Of a stretch of 5,061 nucleotides of DNA, positions 1-4,666 are shown in pieces. Source of the stretch: Citricoccus sp. WCRC_4. GTDB taxonomy: Bacteria > Actinomycetota > Actinomycetes > Actinomycetales > Micrococcaceae. Both the position numbers and the translations under genes were made by a program. Numbering within the stretch: position 1 is the stretch's first letter; the number at the start of each line of letters is the position of its first letter. The stretch lies in NCBI GenBank assembly GCA_026645375.1, contig JAPFFX010000426.1, positions 1 to 5,061 on the forward strand, written 5' to 3'. A model generated the notes under the pieces. The model was not told the origin of the DNA. It searched no databases and saw only the letters and a list, made by a program, of their open reading frames with translations.

Positions 1-85
1 CGGTCAGCAGCTGCTGCCCGGAGTCCCCGACCTGCGGCAGGGTCCGCTGGCGCAGGGTGCGTTCATACGGCTGTGCGCTGGACAT
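1..85 (-). CDS. ThiF/MoeB/HesA-family adenylyltransferase, N-terminal fragment (runs off left edge)
   Basis: Only the first 28 codons are present. They start at the ATG read from base 85 leftwards and continue past base 1 in an open frame. The visible peptide has the stretch YERTLRQRTLPQVGDSGQ at residues 7-24. It resembles the N-terminal arm of MoeB, ThiF and MoeZ proteins, where a segment of the type 'RY.RQ..LPE.G..GQ..L' precedes the nucleotide-binding Rossmann motif. Known members adenylate the C-terminal glycine of a ubiquitin-like sulfur carrier (MoaD or ThiS) for molybdopterin or thiamine synthesis in the cytoplasm. The catalytic region lies outside the window, so MoeB cannot be separated from ThiF or a MoeB-rhodanese fusion. 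fdhD at the other end of the window favours a molybdenum-cofactor role (inference). A TAGGGT hexamer ends 6 nt before the ATG and suggests a leaderless message. The family call rests on a short match. Confidence 0.66.
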   Translation of the reverse strand, partial: MSSAQPYERTLRQRTLPQVGDSGQQLLT

Positions 86-91
86 GCTCCC

Positions 92-97
92 ACCCTA
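92..97 (-). promoter_or_regulatory. Candidate -10 element for the ThiF/MoeB-like gene (leaderless start)
   Basis: Read on the minus strand, TAGGGT fits the relaxed actinobacterial -10 pattern TANNNT. It is separated by six bases (GGGAGC) from the ATG at base 85. That places the expected transcription start at or next to the A of the start codon. The intervening GGGAG would be too close to the ATG to act as a normal ribosome binding site. I see no convincing -35 hexamer at 16-18 bp. Confidence 0.38.
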
Positions 98-160
98 GTC
101 CGGTGCGTCCCCGGCAACCCGGGAGGCTTGGTACTTGGACGTGTTCACCCACTCGGGGCC

Positions 161-1087
161 TCAGGTCCAGTGCTGCATGGGGGCCCCGATCTGTTCCAGT
201 TCCGCCAGCGCGAACTGTCGTAGTTCGCGTACCTTGGCGTTGCGCAGGGCCCCGGACGGGTAGATCAGTTGGACGGAGTTCTCCGGCAGTTCGTCGGCGA
301 TCTGCGTGTAGACCACCCGGCGGCCCTCATAGGTGAGATCCCCTCGGGGCCGACCCATGATGACCGAGTAACCGAGACCCCTGCCGACGAGGGAGCGGAT
401 GGCCTCGACATTGCGCAACCGCCACTGAACCCTGGGGGTGAATCCTGCGCTGGCCATCATGGACATGATCAGGTCAGGAGCCGGTTTTAAGCCTAGCAAC
501 ACCGCCGGCTCGTCGCCGAGTTCGGAGAACCGCAGTGACGGGCGGTTCGCAAGTCGATGGCTTCCGGGCAGGACCAGTTGGAGTCGGACGGGGGCGACCG
601 TGGTTCGTTCCACGTCCGTGTCCACGTGCAACTGATACATGAAGGCTGCGTCGAGCCGGCCCGTCAGGAGCATCTGCTGCAGTTCGTCCGAGGATCCTTC
701 GTGCACCTCGACCTGCACTCGGGGGTGATGGTCGGCGAAGTGCCCCAGTACCGGGGGCAGCAGCCATGGGGTGAGGGTGTCGAAGCAGCCGATGGACAGG
801 GTGCCGGCCAGCTCGCCGCGAATGGCACTGGCCGAGCTCTCCATGGCCTCCGCCGCGGACAGCACGGCCCGTGCCTGAGCTTCCAGGTCCCGGCCGGCCG
901 CGGTGAGCACCGACCCCGTGGCCCGACGCCGCATCAGCAGCTGGACCCCCATCGTCTTCTCCAGGGCGCTGAGGGAGGCCGACAGGGTCCCGGCGGTCAC
1001 GTGGAGACGCTGGGCGGCCGCCGCGAGCGTGCCCTCCTCGGCGATGGCCACGAAGTACTCCAGTTGACGGATCGTCACCGCAAGCAT
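161..1087 (-). CDS. LysR-type transcriptional regulator (LTTR), divergent from the hydrolase-transporter operon
   Basis: A DNA-binding transcription factor of 308 residues, the normal LTTR length. Residues 1-60 form the winged helix-turn-helix: IRQLEYFVAIAEEGTLAAAA is followed by a recognition-helix segment TAGTLSASLSALEK (about 31-44), then the wing ending GVQLLMRRR and a linker helix to about residue 88. The inducer-binding fold starts near GTLSIGCFDTLTPWLLP and runs to the C-terminus, with typical blocks such as GSSDELQQMLLTGRLDAAF and a late EAIRSLVGRGLGYSVI. I chose the ATG at 1087 because GGAGG lies 5 nt upstream. The frame is open further, to a TTG at 1102, but that start would put the ribosome binding site inside the gene. 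LTTRs usually regulate the divergent neighbour and repress themselves from the shared region, here 73 bp. The effector is unknown; by context it is the substrate or a product of the hydrolase. Codons 484-500 are unusually AT-rich. The family call is very secure. Confidence 0.95.
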   Translation of the reverse strand: MLAVTIRQLEYFVAIAEEGTLAAAAQRLHVTAGTLSASLSALEKTMGVQLLMRRRATGSVLTAAGRDLEAQARAVLSAAEAMESSASAIRGELAGTLSIGCFDTLTPWLLPPVLGHFADHHPRVQVEVHEGSSDELQQMLLTGRLDAAFMYQLHVDTDVERTTVAPVRLQLVLPGSHRLANRPSLRFSELGDEPAVLLGLKPAPDLIMSMMASAGFTPRVQWRLRNVEAIRSLVGRGLGYSVIMGRPRGDLTYEGRRVVYTQIADELPENSVQLIYPSGALRNAKVRELRQFALAELEQIGAPMQHWT

Positions 1088-1092
1088 CTTTG

Positions 1093-1097
1093 CCTCC
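1093..1097 (-). promoter_or_regulatory. Ribosome binding site of the LysR-type gene
   Basis: Read on the minus strand, GGAGG is followed by a 5-nt spacer (CAAAG) and ATG at 1087-1085. This is the strongest Shine-Dalgarno match in the window. It decides the start against the in-frame TTG (1102) and ATG (1099) further upstream. The regulator therefore appears to have a leadered message, unlike the divergent hydrolase gene. Confidence 0.75.
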
Positions 1098-1109
1098 ATC
1101 AAACTTGAT
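1098..1109. promoter_or_regulatory. Inverted repeat ATCAA-N2-TTGAT, candidate autoregulatory operator
   Basis: A perfect 5-bp dyad with a 2-bp centre lies just upstream of the regulator's ribosome binding site. An overlapping longer dyad, AAAC-N9-GTTT, spans 1101-1117. LTTRs bind imperfect dyads in the intergenic region and often repress their own gene from a site near its start. The position suits that role. However, the site does not match the classic T-N11-A box cleanly, and a dyad this short can occur by chance. Confidence 0.3.
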
Positions 1110-1125
1110 CTGCGTTTACATTCGA

Positions 1126-1154
1126 TTTACCCATAGTATGAACTGCGCCATAGT
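1126..1154 (+). promoter_or_regulatory. Candidate promoter of the hydrolase-transporter operon
   Basis: TTTACC at 1126-1131 (4 of 6 to TTGACA) and CATAGT at 1149-1154 (4 of 6 to TATAAT) are separated by exactly 17 bp. The -10 hexamer ends 6 nt before the GTG at 1161, so the expected transcript would begin at or within a base or two of the start codon. The region around it is the most AT-rich non-coding stretch seen here. Both hexamers are imperfect, as expected for a promoter needing an activator such as the divergent LysR-type protein. Confidence 0.45.
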
Positions 1155-1159
1155 CATGG
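1131..1159. promoter_or_regulatory. Repeat cluster in the divergent promoter (CCATAGT direct repeat plus two dyads)
   Basis: CCATAGT occurs at 1131-1137 and again at 1148-1154, 17 bp apart. Each copy is part of a small dyad: CATA-G-TATG at 1132-1140 and CCAT-AGTC-ATGG at 1148-1159. The right copy coincides with the proposed -10 element. This is plausible architecture for an activation site contacted by an LTTR tetramer that also bends DNA towards a left-hand site at 1098-1117. The repeats are seen directly; the binding role is inference. Confidence 0.33.
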
Positions 1160-1160
1160 T

Positions 1161-2234
1161 GTGACCCAGATGACAAACGATTCCGCAGACCTCACCCCTC
1201 GAGTGATCACCCTCGGCACCGCCGGCGGGCCCCGGTGGTGGGGAGCCGACCCGGCTGGGCGCCGTAGGAACGGGATTGCCACGGCCGTCGTGGTTGGCCC
1301 GGCGGTGTACCTGGTGGACTGTGGCCGCGGCGCCAGCACTCAGTTCGCCGAAGCTGGCCTGAGCATGGACCGGTTGCGCGGGGTGTTCCTCACCCACCTG
1401 CACTCGGACCACACGGTGGACCTGTCCGGGATGCTGCTGTTCGGCTGGATGATGTCCGGTCCGCGGACTGGCGGCCCGATCCCGGTGATCGGTCCCGGCG
1501 ACCGCGGCATGCTGCCCGCCGTGAACCCCCGCGCCACCGGCGAGGTCGCCCCGTTAACACCCCTGGCCCCCACGTCCGGGACCGTCCAGTTGGTCGAGCA
1601 CCTGCTGACCGCCTACTCCGCCGATGTAACCGACCGCATGCTCGACTCCTTGCGCCCCTCCCCGTACACCCTGTTCGCCCCGCGAGATGTGGCCCTGCCC
1701 GAGGACAGCGGATACCACCCCAACCTGAACCCGAGTCCGGCCGGGCTGGAGCCATTCACCGTATTCGAGGACGAGTTCGTCCGGGTGACGGCCACCCTGG
1801 TGGTCCATCCGCCAGTGGCCCCGGCCTTCGCGTTCCGCTTCGACACCGAGCACGGGTCAGTGACGATCTCCGGGGACACCGCCCCCAGCGAGAACCTGGT
1901 GCGACTGGCTACCGGCACCGACCTGCTCCTGCACGAGGCCATCGACATGGGCTGGGCCGAGACCGCATATCGGGACGTGGACGCCGCTACCCGTGAGGCC
2001 ACGCTGGACCACCACCGCAAGTCCCACACCACGCCCCGTCAGGCCGGCCAGATCGCTGCCGCCGCCGACGTCGGCACCCTGGCCTTGCATCACCTGGTGC
2101 CAGGCCACGCCGACGCCTCCGTCTGGCACGAGGCCACTGAGACCTTTTCCGGACCTGTCCTCGTGCCCGAGGACCTGCAGTCCATTACCGTCGCCCGCCG
2201 TCTCCGCCCTGCGCTGGCCGCCACCTCTCTCTAG
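1161..2234 (+). CDS. Metallo-beta-lactamase-fold hydrolase, arylsulfatase AtsA / RNase Z-like group
   Basis: A 357-residue dinuclear metal hydrolase with no signal peptide, so probably cytoplasmic. After the first strand (VITLGTAGGPRWW, 15-27) comes VDCGRG at 52-57, then the signature THLHSDH at 78-84, giving ligands H79, H81, D83 and H84. Further likely ligands are H216 (VVHPPVAPAFAFRF), D239 (SGDT, 237-240) and H311 (LALHHLVPG). A helical insertion at about 145-165 contains AYSADVTDRM. Similar segments occur in AtsA-like MBL proteins, which fits this group better than tRNA-processing RNase Z. Known relatives cleave sulfate, phosphate or carboxylic esters and lactones, so the substrate is open. 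The GTG at 1161 sits 6 nt after a -10-like CATAGT and suits a leaderless message; an ATG at 1170 would remove three residues, and neither has a good ribosome binding site. The transporter follows after 7 bp. Codon 132 is the rare TTA. Fold certain, reaction unknown. Confidence 0.93.
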   Translation: MTQMTNDSADLTPRVITLGTAGGPRWWGADPAGRRRNGIATAVVVGPAVYLVDCGRGASTQFAEAGLSMDRLRGVFLTHLHSDHTVDLSGMLLFGWMMSGPRTGGPIPVIGPGDRGMLPAVNPRATGEVAPLTPLAPTSGTVQLVEHLLTAYSADVTDRMLDSLRPSPYTLFAPRDVALPEDSGYHPNLNPSPAGLEPFTVFEDEFVRVTATLVVHPPVAPAFAFRFDTEHGSVTISGDTAPSENLVRLATGTDLLLHEAIDMGWAETAYRDVDAATREATLDHHRKSHTTPRQAGQIAAAADVGTLALHHLVPGHADASVWHEATETFSGPVLVPEDLQSITVARRLRPALAATSL

Positions 2235-2236
2235 GA
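2233..2236 (+). promoter_or_regulatory. Ribosome binding site of the transporter gene, overlapping the hydrolase stop codon
   Basis: AGGA begins within the TAG stop of the hydrolase gene and lies 5 nt before the ATG at 2242. The overlap of stop codon and Shine-Dalgarno sequence implies that ribosomes finishing the hydrolase can re-initiate on the transporter. It supports a two-gene operon and selects 2242 over the long open extension upstream in the same frame. Confidence 0.65.
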
Positions 2237-2241
2237 TCATC

Positions 2242-3582
2242 ATGACGCAGACCATGCCCCCCACTCCCTCCTCCACCAGCTCCTCGACGCCCCAGGCATC
2301 AGAGTCGCTCAACACGCCGCACATGCGGCGCATCCTCACCTCGAGCTTCGTCGGTAGCGCCATCGAGTACTACGACTTCCTGCTATACGCCACGGCCGCA
2401 GCCCTGGTGTTCAACAAGGTCTTCTTCGTCAATCTGGACCCGGTATGGGCCACCTTCGCCTCCTTCGGCACCCTGGCCGCCGGTTACCTGGCCCGCCCGG
2501 TGGGCGGAGCGATCTTCGGGCACTACGGCGATCGGCTCGGACGCAAGAAGATGCTGGTGCTGTCCATGCTGCTGATGGGCTTCGCCACCACCGCCATGGG
2601 ACTACTGCCCACCGCCGCGGCCATCGGCATGGCCGCGCCCGCTCTGCTCATCACCCTGCGGGTGATCCAGGGCATCGCCGTGGGCGGCGAATGGGGTGGG
2701 GCCATGCTCATCGCCCTCGAGCAGGCTCCCGGTGGCAAGCGGGGCTTCGCCGCCAGCTTCGCCAACATGGGCGCCCCGGCCGGTGCCACCCTGGCCACCC
2801 TGGCCATGTCCGCGGCCACACTGTTGCCGGAAGAACAGTTCCTCTCTTGGGGCTGGCGTATCCCGTTCCTTATCAGCGCCGTGCTGGTGGTCATCGCCAT
2901 GGTCATTCGGCTAAAGATTTCCGAGAGCCCGCTGTTCCAGCAGTTCGAGCACGAGGCAGACCGTCGACGCATGCCGATCCTGGATGTTTTCACCCAGTAC
3001 CCCAAGCAGCTGGGCCTCGGCGTGCTGGCCGGAATCGCGCAGTTCACCATGGCCGGCATGGTCACCGTCTGGGCCGTCAGCGAAGCCGTGGCCCTTGGTG
3101 CGGACAAGACCGGCGTGCTCAACGCCAAGGCAATCGCAGCCGCGGCCATGCTGATCGCCACGATCGTCAGTGCCCGCCTGTGTGACCGCTTCGGACGCCG
3201 GCGGATCATGCTCATCGGCATCAGCTCCGGCATCGTCGCTGCCTACCCCATCCTGATGCTGGTCCAGACCGGCACCGTGGCCGGATACGCCACCGCCGTG
3301 ATCCTCGGCCAGGTCATCCAGGGCTTCATGTTCGGCCCCCTGGGCGCCTTCATTGCCGAGATGTTCCCCACCCGCGTGCGCTACACCGGCTCGTCGATCG
3401 CCTACCAGGCCTCCTCGACGATCGGCGCCGGGTTCACCCCTATGCTGGCCGCGGGCATTCTCGCCGCCACCTCCGGCATCGCCGTGCTCGGAGGACTGTG
3501 GATGGCCGTGCTCGGCGTGTGCGCCCTGGCCGTACTCCTCGCGCCCGAAGGACACCGCCGCCAACTCGCCGACATCCGCTAG
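2242..3582 (+). CDS. MFS transporter, metabolite:H+ symporter (MHS) family
   Basis: A 446-residue inner-membrane protein of normal MHS length (the family of ShiA, KgtP, ProP and CitA), expected to have 12 membrane helices and to import a small metabolite with protons. A polar, Ser/Thr/Pro-rich cytoplasmic tail (6-26) precedes helix 1, which carries the family signature SAIEYYDFLLY (39-49). GYLARPVGGAIFGHYGDRLG (81-100) holds the first inter-helix MFS motif, followed by RKK. RVIQGIAVGGEWGGA (140-154) is the typical MHS helix-4 block. The symmetric motif CDRFGRRR lies near 314-321, and PTRVRYTGSS (376-385) is the late family signature. The frame is open far upstream, but the AGGA ribosome binding site and overlap with the hydrolase gene argue for the ATG at 2242. 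MHS substrates are mostly carboxylates or zwitterions (2-oxoglutarate, citrate, shikimate, proline, betaine). I infer that it imports the hydrolase substrate. Family secure, substrate unknown. Confidence 0.95.
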   Translation: MTQTMPPTPSSTSSSTPQASESLNTPHMRRILTSSFVGSAIEYYDFLLYATAAALVFNKVFFVNLDPVWATFASFGTLAAGYLARPVGGAIFGHYGDRLGRKKMLVLSMLLMGFATTAMGLLPTAAAIGMAAPALLITLRVIQGIAVGGEWGGAMLIALEQAPGGKRGFAASFANMGAPAGATLATLAMSAATLLPEEQFLSWGWRIPFLISAVLVVIAMVIRLKISESPLFQQFEHEADRRRMPILDVFTQYPKQLGLGVLAGIAQFTMAGMVTVWAVSEAVALGADKTGVLNAKAIAAAAMLIATIVSARLCDRFGRRRIMLIGISSGIVAAYPILMLVQTGTVAGYATAVILGQVIQGFMFGPLGAFIAEMFPTRVRYTGSSIAYQASSTIGAGFTPMLAAGILAATSGIAVLGGLWMAVLGVCALAVLLAPEGHRRQLADIR

Positions 3583-3629
3583 CACGGCACACGTCGGACA
3601 CCCCGAAGAGGGACCGATCCGATAGGCAG

Positions 3630-3659
3630 AGGGCCCGGATGAGAAATTATCCGGGCCCT
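3630..3659 (+). terminator. Strong GC-rich hairpin terminator after the transporter gene
   Basis: AGGGCCCGGAT (3630-3640) is exactly complementary to ATCCGGGCCCT (3649-3659), giving an 11-bp perfect stem with an 8-nt AT-rich loop (GAGAAATT). It begins 47 bp after the transporter stop and is followed by only a short T run (TTCGTC), so it is the actinobacterial type with little or no U-tract. It most likely ends the hydrolase-transporter transcript and insulates the next gene. The perfect symmetry would let it work from either side. Confidence 0.72.
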
Positions 3660-3741
3660 TCGTCGAGCCGTCGCCCCCATCTCCGGCTCACCGTCACCGC
3701 ACTCCCGGACCAGGGGTTCCGTTGATCCTGCCGGGCCGGTC

Positions 3742-3769
3742 TTGGCCGGCGACCGCGGCCTGCCACAAT
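3742..3769 (+). promoter_or_regulatory. Candidate promoter of the spermidine-synthase-like gene (leaderless)
   Basis: TTGGCC (3742-3747, 4 of 6 to TTGACA) and CACAAT (3764-3769, 4 of 6 to TATAAT) are 16 bp apart. The -10 hexamer ends 6 nt before the ATG at 3776, so transcription would start on the A of the start codon. The same geometry precedes the hydrolase gene, and a -10-like hexamer at the same distance precedes the ThiF/MoeB-like gene. No usable Shine-Dalgarno sequence lies before the ATG, which fits leaderless translation. Confidence 0.42.
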
Positions 3770-3775
3770 GGGCGG

Positions 3776-4609
3776 ATGCCCACAAGTGACGCCAGGCCCC
3801 CCACCGGCCGCAGCATCCAGCTCAGCGAGTCCGGTGAACGGGCCAGGATCATCCCGGATGAGCACGACGACGGCTGGGTCCTGGACATCGGCGGCGCGGT
3901 CCAGTCCCACGTGGACCTGGCCGACCCGACCCGGATCCGGTACGAGTACCTGCGCCGGATGGCCAACGTCCTGGACGCCTGCTGGCCGACCGGAGCGCCG
4001 CTGCGCATCCTCCACCTCGGCGCCGGGGCGCTGACGCTTCCGCGGTACGTGCAGGCGACCCGCCCCGGATCGGTCCAGACGGTCGTGGACCTGGACCGGG
4101 AACTGCCGTCGCTCGTGGTCTCCGAACTGCCCCTGCCCGAGGGCACGGATCTCACGGTGGTGATCGGGGACGCCCGGGCCGAACTGGCGCACCTGCCCAA
4201 GGACCGCGTCGACGCCGTCGTGCTGGACATCGCCACCGCGGCGAACGCCGCCGCCCACCTGACCGGTGCGGAGTACTACGGCGAATTACTCGGTCGCCTC
4301 ACCGAGCACGGGGTGCTGCTGGTCAACATCGGAGATGACACCGGCCTGCGGTTCCTCGGCCGGCAGTCCAGGGCCCTCGACGACGCCGCCACCGAGGCCG
4401 GACTGACCGGCACGTGGGCCCTGGCCGACGCGAACCTGCTGGAGCGGCTGGACACCGGCAACGTGGTGCTGGCCGCCGGCGGCGCGCTCGCGGCCCAGGA
4501 TCACGAGGAGGTGAGGGCCCGGTTGCTGGCCGCCGGGCCGCATCCCGCCGCGGTGCTGGACCCGTCCCAGACCGCGGACCTGGCGGCCCGCATCGAGCGG
4601 GCCTCGTAG
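3776..4609 (+). CDS. Spermidine-synthase-fold SAM-binding protein of unknown reaction
   Basis: A soluble protein of 277 residues with the layout of polyamine aminopropyltransferases. A small N-terminal beta domain (about 14-50) contains DGWVLDIGGAVQSHVDL and is followed by DPTRIRYEYLRRM (50-62). A Rossmann domain then has the nucleotide loop LHLGAGALTLPRYV (79-92), the acidic strand end VVDLDREL (103-110), GDAR (131-134), VVLDIATAANAAAHL (148-162) and EYY (166-168). True spermidine synthases have GGGDGG in the loop and a DSSDP-like segment with the catalytic Asp; here these are HLGAGA and DIATAA. It is probably a SAM-dependent enzyme or a repurposed homologue, often labelled 'fused MFS/spermidine synthase' although no membrane part exists. 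I chose the ATG at 3776 because of the -10-like CACAAT 6 nt upstream; an in-frame TTG at 3722 would add 18 residues that look like non-coding sequence. Codon 171 is TTA. It is insulated from the transporter by the terminator and lies 57 bp before fdhD. Confidence 0.86.
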   Translation: MPTSDARPPTGRSIQLSESGERARIIPDEHDDGWVLDIGGAVQSHVDLADPTRIRYEYLRRMANVLDACWPTGAPLRILHLGAGALTLPRYVQATRPGSVQTVVDLDRELPSLVVSELPLPEGTDLTVVIGDARAELAHLPKDRVDAVVLDIATAANAAAHLTGAEYYGELLGRLTEHGVLLVNIGDDTGLRFLGRQSRALDDAATEAGLTGTWALADANLLERLDTGNVVLAAGGALAAQDHEEVRARLLAAGPHPAAVLDPSQTADLAARIERAS

Positions 4610-4611
4610 GT

Positions 4612-4635
4612 CCTCGACGTCCGTGACGCTCGAGG
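4612..4635 (+). terminator. Hairpin between the spermidine-synthase-like gene and fdhD, possible weak terminator
   Basis: CCTCGACGTC (4612-4621) pairs with GACG and TCGAGG (4625-4628 and 4630-4635) around a 3-nt loop CGT, leaving one bulged C at 4629: a 10-bp stem directly after the stop codon. There is no U-tract. It may terminate or attenuate transcription or protect the 3' end of the upstream message. If it terminates, fdhD needs its own promoter in the 30 bp that follow, and only a poor one is visible. Confidence 0.42.
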
Positions 4636-4666
4636 CCGGTGGCGACGCACGGACCGGGGGTGGATC

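Noticed and set aside
110..123. A CCCGG-N4-CCGGG dyad between the LysR-type stop and the ThiF/MoeB-like start, considered as a terminator for the regulator.
   Set aside because: The stem is only 5 bp with no T-run on the relevant strand, so it is too weak to report as a terminator.
557..1108. A 183-codon open frame on the plus strand opposite the LysR-type gene.
   Set aside because: It is antisense to a secure LTTR, has no recognisable domain, and its composition (Gly, Arg, His, Gln rich) is what GC-rich third-position bias produces on the opposite strand.
1161..2234. Assignment of the MBL-fold protein as RNase Z (rnz) or as a true beta-lactamase.
   Set aside because: The AtsA-like insertion and the link to a symporter argue against tRNA processing, and there is no signal peptide as expected for a secreted beta-lactamase.
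1993..2241. A long upstream extension of the transporter frame that would add 83 residues.
   Set aside because: The added peptide is Pro/Arg/Ser/Thr-rich, overlaps the conserved C-terminus of the hydrolase, and the clear AGGA site 5 nt before ATG 2242 gives a normal MHS length.
2523..3233. A 236-codon minus-strand open frame opposite the transporter.
   Set aside because: It mirrors the codon structure of the transporter (Met/Ala/Ser-rich shadow), has no family motif, and no ribosome binding site or promoter was seen.
3735..3750. A small inverted repeat GCCGG-N6-CCGGC upstream of the spermidine-synthase-like gene.
   Set aside because: A 5-bp GC-only stem is expected by chance at this base composition, and it overlaps the proposed -35. 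Not enough to call an operator.
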